DNA of 14,363 bases from Bacillota bacterium (GTDB taxonomy: Bacteria > Bacillota > Dethiobacteria > Dethiobacterales > Dethiobacteraceae): the NCBI GenBank assembly GCA_018725345.1, contig QLUI01000013.1, positions 1 to 14,363 on the forward strand, given 5' to 3'. A model generated the notes under the pieces. That model was not told the DNA's origin, ran no database searches, and saw nothing but the letters and a program-made list of their open reading frames with translations. The translations under genes were made by a program, and so were the position numbers. How positions within the stretch are numbered: the first letter of the stretch is position 1; the number at the start of each line of letters is the position of its first letter. Below, piece after piece: positions 5,995-13,225 of the stretch.

Positions 5995-8626
5995 CAAGAA
6001 TGTATATCTTTTTGAGGAAGGAAACGCCGGTATGCGTGAGCTTTTAGGCGGGAAAGGCGCAAATCTGGCTGAAATGACTAATATCGGCTTGCCAGTGCCT
6101 CCTGGTTTTACCGTCTCCACCGCAGCCTGTCGCGAGTATTTTCGTTGCGGCCAAGAGCTGTGGGACAGATTGCGCCAGGAATGTGTCGCCGCCTTAGCCA
6201 GATTGGAGGCTGTCTCCGGCAAGCGGATTGGGGATAAGGAGAATCCGCTGCTAATTTCTGTTCGCTCTGGTTCCGTGTTTTCCATGCCGGGAATGATGGA
6301 TACTGTACTAAATTTAGGGCTTAATCAGGAGACCGTCGAAGGGTTGGCTACAGTTTCCGGCAACCCGCGTTTTGCATATGACTGCTACCGTCGCTTTATT
6401 CAAATGTTTGCTGATGTGGTATTGAAAGTGGAGCGTTATCATTTTGAACGGGCTCTTGAGGGAAAAAAGCATGAGCTGGGTGTTAAAGATGACACAGCGC
6501 TGGATGCTGCCGCTCTGCAAGACGTGATTGCCAGTTATTTGCAAATCGTGACTAGGGAAACAAAACAGCCGTTCCCTCAAGATCCGCTGGAACAACTGAT
6601 GCTTTCTATTCGCGCTGTATTTAATTCCTGGCGTAACCAGCGGGCTATGGTTTACCGCCAGATTCACCGCCTTCCTGATCATCTGGGCACGGCAGTGAAT
6701 GTGCAGGTTATGGTTTTTGGCAATATGGGCGAAGACTCCGGAACAGGGGTGGCTTTTACACGCAATCCCTCTAACGGCAATAAAGAGCTTTATGGTGAAT
6801 TTTTGATCAACGCTCAGGGTGAAGATGTGGTGGCCGGGATTCGTACACCGCTGCCTATTGCCAAAATGAATGAGTATATGCCTACCCTTTATCAGCAGTT
6901 TGTCAAACTGTGCACACTGTTGGAAAATCACTATCGCGACTTACAGGATATTGAATTTACAGTGGAGAGGGGCAAACTCTTTCTACTGCAGACAAGAAAC
7001 GGGAAACGTACCGCCGCCGCCGCCGTCAAGACTGCCGTCAACATGTCGGAAGAAGGACTACTTAGCCGTGATGAGGCGCTGCTGCGGGTTAATCCGGCTC
7101 AGCTTGACCAACTGCTCCACCGCCGCATTGATCCTGACGCTATTTTGACACCCATTGCCAAGGGGCTGCCTGCTTCACCGGGAGCAGCGTCAGGTCAAAT
7201 AGTGTTTGACGCCGATACGACAGAACGGCTGGCTGGCGAAGGGGTTAAAGTGATTCTTGTTCGCCCGGAAACTACGCCTGACGACATCCATGGCATCGTG
7301 GCCGCCCAAGGGATTCTCACTAGCCGAGGCGGCATGACAAGCCACGCTGCGGTGGTGGCTCGCGGCATGGGCAAATCCTGTGTCTCCGGCAGCGAAGAAA
7401 TTAATATTGATCTGACTGCCAAAACGATGACTGTCAACGGCCTTGTTTTTCATGAGGGGGAGATCATTTCTATTGATGGTTCCTCCGGGGAAGTATATGC
7501 CGGCAGTGTGCCGTTAATTGACCCGGAGCTATCTCCTGAATTTGAAAAGTTATTGGCTTGGGCCGACGAGGTGCGTATTCTCGCTGTTCGCGCCAATGCC
7601 GACACACCGGATGATGCAAAAAAAGCCAGAGAGTTTGGTGCTGCAGGCATTGGTCTCTGCCGTACAGAGCATATGTTTATGTCCCAGGATAGGCTTCCGG
7701 TGGTGCAGGAAATGATTTTAGCTAAAGATAAGCTTCAGAGGGAGAGGGCTTTGGACAAACTGCTGCCGATGCAGCAGGGCGACTTTGAAGGCATCTTTGC
7801 CGCCATGGCCGGCTTGCCGGTGACTATCCGTCTGTTGGATCCGCCTCTGCACGAGTTTCTGCCCAATCAGGAAGATTTACTGGTGGAAGTTACGCTTCTG
7901 AAAGAGAGGGGCAACGACCCGCGGCGCCTGAGAGAAAAAGAAGGGCTATTAAAGCAGGTACGATCCCTCCATGAATTTAACCCGATGTTGGGTCATCGTG
8001 GCTGCCGACTGGGGATTGTCACTCCGGAAATTTACCGCATGCAGATACTAGCGATTTTCCGCGCTGCCGCCGCGCTGATTAGCCAGGATATCACCGTCAT
8101 TCCGGAAGTGATGATTCCACTGGTCGGACATGAGACCGAAATTAAGCTGATGCGCGAGCTGGTGACCAAGGCGGCGGAAGAAGTGATGCAGGAAACAGGT
8201 ATAAGCTTTGCATATCAGGTGGGAACAATGATTGAGCTGCCCCGGGCCTGTGTGACAGCAGAACAGATTGCATCTTCTGCTGATTTCTTCTCTTTTGGTA
8301 CCAACGACTTAACTCAGACCACTTTAGGCTACTCTCGTGATGACGCAGAAGGCAAATTTTTGCTGCACTATTTGCAGCAAAAAATCTTGCCGGAGAACCC
8401 CTTTGCCGTTCTGGATCGTGAGGGGGTAGGCGCTTTGATGAAAATTGCGGTGGAAAAAGGTCGCAGCGTAAAACCGGAACTAAAGCTGGGTATCTGCGGA
8501 GAACATGGCGGAGACCCTTCATCTATTGAATTTTGTCATCTTGTCGGTTTGGATTACGTTTCGTGTTCGCCTTACAGAGTTCCCGTAGCCCGCCTTGCAG
8601 CCGCACATGCTCGTCTCAAAAATTAG
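5987..8626 (+). CDS. ppdK: Pyruvate, phosphate dikinase
   Basis: An 879-residue cytosolic enzyme that interconverts pyruvate, ATP and Pi with PEP, AMP and PPi. Depending on flux it serves gluconeogenesis or PPi-based glycolysis. Domains in order: ATP-grasp nucleotide domain (1-340; GGKGANLAEM, SVRSGSVFSMPGMMDT), swivelling phosphohistidine domain (~380-510) with GGMTSHAAVVARGMG, and the PEP/pyruvate TIM barrel (~515-875; FFSFGTNDLTQTTLGYSRDD, GICGEHGGD). The catalytic His is residue 453. Thr451, two residues before it, is the position modified by PPDK regulatory proteins. Cys837 in GICGEHGGD is the usual barrel active-site cysteine. Length and all motifs are intact. The ATG at 5987 lies within ppsR, with AGGGAGG upstream. 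I see no clear terminator before the next gene. Confidence 0.98.
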   Translation: MLSKNVYLFEEGNAGMRELLGGKGANLAEMTNIGLPVPPGFTVSTAACREYFRCGQELWDRLRQECVAALARLEAVSGKRIGDKENPLLISVRSGSVFSMPGMMDTVLNLGLNQETVEGLATVSGNPRFAYDCYRRFIQMFADVVLKVERYHFERALEGKKHELGVKDDTALDAAALQDVIASYLQIVTRETKQPFPQDPLEQLMLSIRAVFNSWRNQRAMVYRQIHRLPDHLGTAVNVQVMVFGNMGEDSGTGVAFTRNPSNGNKELYGEFLINAQGEDVVAGIRTPLPIAKMNEYMPTLYQQFVKLCTLLENHYRDLQDIEFTVERGKLFLLQTRNGKRTAAAAVKTAVNMSEEGLLSRDEALLRVNPAQLDQLLHRRIDPDAILTPIAKGLPASPGAASGQIVFDADTTERLAGEGVKVILVRPETTPDDIHGIVAAQGILTSRGGMTSHAAVVARGMGKSCVSGSEEINIDLTAKTMTVNGLVFHEGEIISIDGSSGEVYAGSVPLIDPELSPEFEKLLAWADEVRILAVRANADTPDDAKKAREFGAAGIGLCRTEHMFMSQDRLPVVQEMILAKDKLQRERALDKLLPMQQGDFEGIFAAMAGLPVTIRLLDPPLHEFLPNQEDLLVEVTLLKERGNDPRRLREKEGLLKQVRSLHEFNPMLGHRGCRLGIVTPEIYRMQILAIFRAAAALISQDITVIPEVMIPLVGHETEIKLMRELVTKAAEEVMQETGISFAYQVGTMIELPRACVTAEQIASSADFFSFGTNDLTQTTLGYSRDDAEGKFLLHYLQQKILPENPFAVLDREGVGALMKIAVEKGRSVKPELKLGICGEHGGDPSSIEFCHLVGLDYVSCSPYRVPVARLAAAHARLKN

Positions 8627-8736
8627 TTAGCTCAGAAAATTTGTAAAATGCTGGCAAAGAATTTCTAGCAAAACATCGCAGACAAAGTAGATTACCTGAC
8701 ATTTTGGCGAAAATAGGGAACCCGGAGGCTGATAAT

Positions 8737-9351
8737 TTGCCCTCACGTGATAAATACATGCGTTACGAGCGCGACCACTTTCTCAAGGAGTCGTATGCCT
8801 TTGACCGTGATTCCGGCCGGATCGTGATCGAGTTGCTGCTCGAAAAACAAATTTACTTATTCAACGAGTGGGACAATGCCGCCCTTAACCGCAAAGACCT
8901 AGACCCTGATCTCATCTATTTCCTGGAAGAGTGTTCTGATGAGATTCCCTTTGAATATGAAGTGCAGCTAAAAATCGCGATTAATGAACGAGAGCGTGAC
9001 CCTGTATGCGAGGCGGCCATTGCTGAGGGGATTCAGTCGCAATTCCGTCATTATATGAGAGCGAACACGCGTAAACTAAAAGAGCTATACAAGCGTGCCG
9101 CGTTATACGTGCTAATCTCGGCAGGTTTCCTTTTGCTGGCGGGTCTCCTTGAAGGATTGACGTTAGACAGGCCGATTAATGCAGCCATGCTACAGGGGCT
9201 CTATGTCGGGGGTTGGGTCTTCTTGTGGGAAGCCATCTCCGAAGTTTCATTTAGTCGCGGCAGCGCCGCCCTCACGCAAAAAATAAAAACTTACAAGCGT
9301 TTCCTTCGCGCCCCTGTCGTGCTTATTGGTGTAGAACAAGATAAACCTTAG
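8737..9351 (+). CDS. Hypothetical two-helix membrane protein
   Basis: Not recognised. From TTG 8737 it has 204 residues. This start is preferred over TTG 8704 because GGAGG (8724-8728) lies 8 nt before it and nothing useful precedes 8704. The N-terminal ~115 residues are soluble, charged and Glu/Arg/Asp-rich (e.g. SRDKYMRYERDHFLKESYAF, later INERERDP). Two hydrophobic helices follow at about 121-140 (ALYVLISAGFLLLAGLLEG) and 150-168 (MLQGLYVGGWVFLWEAI), then a basic tail (FSRGSAALTQKIKTYKRFLR). No signal peptide or known catalytic motif is visible. The acidic WEAISEV after helix 2 is unusual next to a membrane. It lies 110 bp after ppdK without a convincing own promoter, so it may be read through from that operon. 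A strong terminator follows. Confidence 0.75.
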   Translation: MPSRDKYMRYERDHFLKESYAFDRDSGRIVIELLLEKQIYLFNEWDNAALNRKDLDPDLIYFLEECSDEIPFEYEVQLKIAINERERDPVCEAAIAEGIQSQFRHYMRANTRKLKELYKRAALYVLISAGFLLLAGLLEGLTLDRPINAAMLQGLYVGGWVFLWEAISEVSFSRGSAALTQKIKTYKRFLRAPVVLIGVEQDKP

Positions 9352-9371
9352 ACCTAGCTGGAAAAAGCACA

Positions 9372-9417
9372 CAACTAAAAAGAAGGCGTGCCTGATGGCA
9401 CGCCTTCTTTTTAGTTG
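9372..9417. terminator. Bidirectional intrinsic terminator between convergent genes
   Basis: A perfect 21-bp inverted repeat: left arm 9372-9392 (CAACTAAAAAG, then AAGGCGTGCC), loop TGAT (9393-9396), right arm 9397-9417. A GC-rich core GAAGGCGTGCC is flanked by an A5 run on the left and a T5 run on the right, so it works as stem plus U-tract in both directions. It closes the plus-strand hypothetical gene (stop 9351) and lies 90 bp beyond the dacF stop on the minus strand. Confidence 0.95.
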
Positions 9418-9435
9418 CCACGCACCACCAACCTA

Positions 9436-9496
9436 AGCGAGGGTGAGGGCAAGGCAGGATGACGGTGCTGTCGCCGCAGGCGGGACGTGCGCCGTC
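9436..9496. repeat. G+C-rich intergenic block with a shared 14-mer and a nested hairpin
   Basis: The 14-mer AGCGAGGGTGAGGG (9436-9449) is identical to 1387-1400 in the glyQ leader. Right after it GACGG (9461-9465) can pair with CCGTC (9492-9496), enclosing a second hairpin CGCC-GCA-GGCG (9472-9482). The block sits between the dacF stop and the terminator and is much richer in G+C than its surroundings. It resembles a degraded interspersed repeat, but two partial copies in one window cannot establish that. Confidence 0.35.
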
Positions 9497-9507
9497 TGAC
9501 ACACAAA

Positions 9508-10668
9508 TCAGCCGTTTAACAAGCCTCGGAAGAAGGTAAGAATACCTCTAAAAGTGCGAACGATAAAGTTTGCGCGGCCCACTTCCTCAGCGGTTTTAAG
9601 TGGCACTCTCTGCAGAGTTTCTCCGTCTAATTGCAACAACAGATAACCTGCCGGGGCGCCTATTTCCAGCGGCGCAACCAGAACTTGTTGCAGAACGACC
9701 AGTTTGAGTTCATTTTCGCGTCCCCTGGGAATTACGGCGGTGGCATCTGCTCCTATTGTTACCGGAACAGTCAGTCGCCTGCCGTCTTTTACTGGTACCT
9801 GTGCAACCGTTTCCCCTATTTTTGCTGCAGTCGTCAGCCTGAACCCATTAAAACCATGGTTTAACAGTTCTTTGCTTGCGGCAAGGCGTTCCTGGTCACT
9901 GCCTGTGTTGAGCACTACTGAAATCAGGCGCCGTTGTGCGTTGCCCTGCGTTGCCTGCTTTGCTGTCCCCACTAAGCTGAAGCCAGATTCTGTTGTCCAG
10001 CCCGTTTTTAGTCCATCGACACCGGGGAAGCGACCTAGTAGAGGATTGCGATTTTGTTGCTTGATACCGTTAAAAGTAAAATCTCTTTCCATTTCAATCG
10101 TCAGAATTTCTGGGTGATTAATGACCAGTTTCCTAGCCAGTATGGCTATATCCATGGCACTCATCACTTGGCCTTCAGCCGGGAGTCCGGTAGAATTTTT
10201 AAAAACGGTATTTATCAAGCCAAGTTCTTGGGCGCGACGGTTCATATGTTGGACAAACGCTGCTTCACTGCCGTAGAGATGTTCAGCCAAGGCAATGCAA
10301 CCATCGTTGGCGGAAACGATGGAAATGCCGCTGATTAGATCGCGAATGCTCACGACTTGATTAATATCCAAAAACATTTTGGAACCTTCAACTTCTTTGC
10401 TCCAGGCGTTTCTCGAGACGGTGGTAGTTTCATCCCAAGCCAAATCACCGCGCTCAAGCGCTTCAAACGCCAAAAGCAATGTCATCATTTTTGCGATACT
10501 GGCAGGCGGACGCGGTGCATTTTCATTTTTTGCATAGAGAATTTGTCCTGATGCTGCTTCCATTAGGACGGCAACACCGGCAGCGGTATCGAAAACCTGC
10601 CCGTAAACAGGCATAGATACAAACAGTAAGACAAAAATGAGGATGAGAGAGCAAAGACGTTTTTTCAT
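9508..10668 (-). CDS. dacF: D-alanyl-D-alanine carboxypeptidase (PBP5/DacF type, peptidase S11)
   Basis: A 386-residue low-molecular-weight penicillin-binding protein that trims the terminal D-Ala from peptidoglycan pentapeptides outside the membrane. Residues 1-23 are a signal peptide (KKR, hydrophobic core, then VYG before QVF). The three active-site motifs are present: SIAK (57-60, nucleophile Ser57), SAN (119-121) and KTG (221-223). Around 300-365 there is a beta-rich domain typical of the family, and the last 20 residues (FIVRTFRGILTFFRGLLNG) form the amphipathic helix that anchors such enzymes to the membrane. The ATG has AGGGAGG upstream, with a rather long 11-nt gap. It is convergent with the preceding gene and divergent from the dgt remnant. 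Sporulation-specific DacF and vegetative DacA cannot be told apart from sequence alone. Confidence 0.93.
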   Translation of the reverse strand: MKKRLCSLILIFVLLFVSMPVYGQVFDTAAGVAVLMEAASGQILYAKNENAPRPPASIAKMMTLLLAFEALERGDLAWDETTTVSRNAWSKEVEGSKMFLDINQVVSIRDLISGISIVSANDGCIALAEHLYGSEAAFVQHMNRRAQELGLINTVFKNSTGLPAEGQVMSAMDIAILARKLVINHPEILTIEMERDFTFNGIKQQNRNPLLGRFPGVDGLKTGWTTESGFSLVGTAKQATQGNAQRRLISVVLNTGSDQERLAASKELLNHGFNGFRLTTAAKIGETVAQVPVKDGRRLTVPVTIGADATAVIPRGRENELKLVVLQQVLVAPLEIGAPAGYLLLQLDGETLQRVPLKTAEEVGRANFIVRTFRGILTFFRGLLNG

Positions 10669-10818
10669 TGATGTAGGTACCTCCCTTGAAAATAATATTT
10701 TACAGGCATATTTAATTTTATCTGAAAAGGTGGGAAGAAGCTAGTTAAAAACGCAGGAAAACTTAACAAATATTCTTAATGGATTAGACACAGAATCTCC
10801 TTTTTTCTGTAACATAAT

Positions 10819-11076
10819 TTGCGGGACTTCATCTTTCGTCATATATATATCGGTCCAGGCGCCAAGTTGGAAGAGCAACGCGCTCGCCATGTTATTCAGT
10901 TGATGTACAGTCATTTGCTCGAAAATCCGGCTTATCTGCCGGAGGATTCTAAGCGGCGAGCGGAAGCAGAAGCTTTGCCGGTTGCAGTCTGCGATTACGT
11001 TTCCGGTATGACAGATCGTTATATTTTGGCCCGCTACCAGGAGTTTTTTTTGCCGAAACCGTGGAAAAGTGTCTAA
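10819..11076 (+). pseudogene. dgt: C-terminal remnant of dNTP triphosphohydrolase (dgt)
   Basis: An 85-codon frame from TTG 10819 to TAA 11076. LRDFIFRHIYIGPGAKLEEQ and the ending VCDYVSGMTDRYILARYQEF match the C-terminal domain of Dgt-type deoxyguanosinetriphosphate triphosphohydrolases, proteins of about 330 residues or more. The HD phosphohydrolase core that binds metal and cleaves dNTPs is absent. Upstream the frame is closed by TAA at 10810-10812, and no other dgt-like sequence is seen in 10740-10812. TTG 10819 has no ribosome site. dgt stands directly before dnaG in many Clostridia, so this is most likely a deletion relic rather than a new small gene. The remaining frame is free of stops, so the loss looks recent, or the peptide may still be made. 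Confidence 0.8.
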
Positions 11077-11080
11077 AACC

Positions 11081-11109
11081 TTGAAAATAAGCGTAAAATC
11101 GTATATAAT
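11081..11109 (+). promoter_or_regulatory. Near-consensus sigma-A promoter for the dnaG-rpoD leader
   Basis: TTGAAA (11081-11086), a 17-bp spacer, and TATAAT (11104-11109). It begins 5 bp after the dgt stop and would start RNA near 11116. A second TATAAT at 11123-11128 has no matching -35 box. Confidence 0.85.
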
Positions 11110-11115
11110 GCAAGA

Positions 11116-11328
11116 ATTGGCATATAATATCTAGCACTATTACCTTTATATTTTTTGATAAAGAAGGAATCGTTCAACCAATGTAGAAGTTATTTATTAG
11201 AATCTAGCTTCCTTTAAACTGGTGCCTCAGACAAGGGAGGAAACAGATAGAAGGGCTTAAGAGAGGCAAAGCTGAGTATAGCAGCCCGATGCGAACCTCA
11301 TCTCTCTTCTTGGGGATGAGGTCTTTTT
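11116..11328 (+). ncRNA. Structured leader RNA ahead of dnaG-rpoD, probable attenuator
   Basis: From the predicted start near 11116 to the terminator is about 213 nt without a convincing coding frame. Pairings visible by eye: CCTTTAT with ATAAAG and AGG (11143-11167); AAGGAA (11164-11169) with TTCCTT (11209-11214); GGGCT (11253-11257) with AGCCC (11283-11287) around a small GCT/AGC hairpin. AAGAGAG (11259-11265) can pair with CTCTCTT (11302-11308), which would break the top of the terminator stem, so an on/off pair of structures is possible. I do not recognise it as a T-box or a known riboswitch class. It could be a cis-acting attenuator of primase and sigma factor, or a free-standing small RNA ended by the terminator. 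Confidence 0.5.
11295..11328 (+). terminator. Intrinsic terminator in the dnaG leader
   Basis: ACCTCATC (11295-11302) pairs with GATGAGGT (11315-11322). The stem can extend by TCT/GGG (two G-U pairs and one C-G) to 11 bp with loop CTTCTT. CTTTTTAT follows. The dnaG start is 95 bp downstream, so termination here would control the operon unless read through. Confidence 0.8.
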
Positions 11329-11422
11329 ATAGGATGAAGGGTTAAATCTGTTTATCAGGAATTTGTTTGCATGCGGAAAATAAATCTGACTCTACTGTCG
11401 CTAAGAAAAACGGGTGAGAGTA

Positions 11423-13225
11423 ATGGCGGGGAATCTACCGAGCCAGTTTTTGGATGAGGTTAGAAATTATTACGATATTGTCCAGTTTGTTTCTGAGTAT
11501 GTCCAGTTAAAAAGAGCCGGGCGAAATTATTTTGGGCTCTGCCCGTTCCATGGGGAAAAGACACCCTCGTTTAGCGTCTCCCCGGATAAGCAAATCTTTC
11601 ATTGCTTTGGCTGTGGAGAAGGGGGGGATGTTTTTTCTTTTATCATGAAGGCAGACAACCTCACCTTTCCGGAAGCTGTAACTGTTCTCGCCAAACGAGT
11701 CGGCATCTCTCCGCCGCAAGCTGCTTTGTCGCCGGCAGAAGAGCGCACCCAGCGCACGAGAGAGCGGATGTTTGACGCCGTCAGCTGGGCGCAAAGGTAT
11801 TACCGGCACCGGCTGGAACAACCCGGAGACAATGCAGCACAGCAATATCTTAACCAGCGAGGACTGTCGGCAGAAGCTATTCACCGGTTTGGCCTTGGTT
11901 TTGCGCCTGACAGTTGGGATTCATGTAAACAATTCTTGTTAAAAAAAGGATTCAGCGAACAGGAACTGTTGGATACAGGAATACTTACACAAGGGGAGAA
12001 AAGGAATTATGACCGCTTCCGCAAACGGGTGACATTCCCAATCTGCGACCGGCGCGGTGAGATTATTGCTTTCGGCGGACGAATTCTCGGTGAAGGAACA
12101 CCTAAATATCTGAATTCACCGGAAACGCCGCTTTTTGATAAAAGTAAGCATCTTTATGCCCTGCACCTAGCGCAGGGTGCAATCCGCCTGTATAAACAGG
12201 CGGTAATCTTTGAAGGTTATTTGGACGTTATCGCCGCTCATCAGGCAGGAATTACTAATGTGGTCGCCTCGCTTGGCACATCACTCACAGAAGCACAGGC
12301 TCGCCTCCTGCGCGGTCAGGCGGAAGAGGTCGTGATTGTTTATGATGCTGACACTGCCGGGCAGGCGGCCACTTGGCGCGGTGTGCAGATTCTCCGGCAA
12401 GCCGGTTGCCTAGTGAAGGTAGGACGTCTGCCTACCGGTTTGGATCCGGATGATTATATTCGCCGTTTTGGCGGCGAAGTGTTTCGCCGGGAAGTGATTG
12501 GTAAATCACAGTTATTGGTGGACTACCAATTGGAAAGCCTGACTGAGCATTTCAATCCGGAAAAAGATGACGAAAGGATTCGCCTTTTTGCTAAAATTAG
12601 TGATGTTCTTGCTTCTGTGGAAAACGCCATGGAGCGGGAAGATTATATAGAAAAAATGTCTGCCAGGCTTGCTGTTCCCGCCTCAGCCATTCGGGAGGAA
12701 TTGCGGAAGAAAAGACAACCATTTGCACAGCGTAAGCAAGTTAACCAGATTGCCGGGGTAACGCAGCAGATTGAAAATGCGGTTGATAAGGCGCCGTTGC
12801 AACTGGTGGCGCTCTGGTCCCGTTTCCCGTCCTTGCAACGTTTTGCAGTCGAGTTGGAAGATGATGATTTTCCCGTAGAGCTTAGGTTTTTGTTAACGGC
12901 AGCTAAAGAAGGCGAAGATTTATTTTCACCAGCTAATGTTTTGGAGCTGTTGCCGGCAGGAAGGTACCGGCAAGCACTAAGCCGTTTGTTGATAGATGAT
13001 CACTATAAAGAAAAACTTGCAGAAAAAGCGGTAGCCGATTGTGTCAGGCTTCTGAAAATTGTCCGTATCGCCTGCCGACGCAAGGAGCTGGCGGCAGAAA
13101 TGGCGAAGTTGGATCCCGTCACTTCGAAAGGGGAAATAGCTGAGTTGTCGAGAAGGTGGCTGGAGCTGCGTAAACTGGAAGAAGTAATCAATAATCCCAG
13201 GGAAGGAGGTAAAGGTGTTGGCTAA
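11423..13225 (+). CDS. dnaG: DNA primase
   Basis: A 600-residue primase that makes RNA primers at the replication fork with the DnaB helicase. From ATG 11423 the CHC2 zinc ligands fall at C40, H43, C61 and C64, the same numbering as the well-studied Geobacillus enzyme. That supports this start over GTG 11414, which lacks a ribosome site; GGGTGAG (11412-11418) serves the ATG. The RNA polymerase domain follows (RFRKRVTFPICD ~198-209), then the Toprim fold with Glu264 (FEGYLDVIAAHQ) and Asp308/Asp310 (VYDADTAG). The C-terminal ~430-600 is the divergent DnaB-interacting domain. The frame is intact. It overlaps rpoD by 11 bp, as expected for the dnaG-rpoD part of the macromolecular synthesis operon; rpsU is not present here. 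Confidence 0.97.
   Translation: MAGNLPSQFLDEVRNYYDIVQFVSEYVQLKRAGRNYFGLCPFHGEKTPSFSVSPDKQIFHCFGCGEGGDVFSFIMKADNLTFPEAVTVLAKRVGISPPQAALSPAEERTQRTRERMFDAVSWAQRYYRHRLEQPGDNAAQQYLNQRGLSAEAIHRFGLGFAPDSWDSCKQFLLKKGFSEQELLDTGILTQGEKRNYDRFRKRVTFPICDRRGEIIAFGGRILGEGTPKYLNSPETPLFDKSKHLYALHLAQGAIRLYKQAVIFEGYLDVIAAHQAGITNVVASLGTSLTEAQARLLRGQAEEVVIVYDADTAGQAATWRGVQILRQAGCLVKVGRLPTGLDPDDYIRRFGGEVFRREVIGKSQLLVDYQLESLTEHFNPEKDDERIRLFAKISDVLASVENAMEREDYIEKMSARLAVPASAIREELRKKRQPFAQRKQVNQIAGVTQQIENAVDKAPLQLVALWSRFPSLQRFAVELEDDDFPVELRFLLTAAKEGEDLFSPANVLELLPAGRYRQALSRLLIDDHYKEKLAEKAVADCVRLLKIVRIACRRKELAAEMAKLDPVTSKGEIAELSRRWLELRKLEEVINNPREGGKGVG

Noticed and set aside
8704..8736. Upstream TTG 8704 as start of the hypothetical membrane protein
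   Set aside because: It has no ribosome site, whereas TTG 8737 has GGAGG at 8 nt.
11253..11310. Resemblance of the dnaG leader (AAGAGAGG, later GCCCGATGCGAACC) to pieces of the SAM-I riboswitch
   Set aside because: The GAGGGA and GGCAACC core elements are missing and the stems do not close in the SAM-I order. Shared short words are not enough.
11289..11345. An 18-codon frame (ATG CGA ACC ... TAA) across the dnaG leader terminator
   Set aside because: There is no ribosome site before the ATG, and it runs through the terminator stem. Probably chance.
11414..11422. GTG 11414 as dnaG start
   Set aside because: It has no ribosome site. ATG 11423 gives the exact zinc-ligand numbering of known DnaG proteins and has GGGTGAG upstream.
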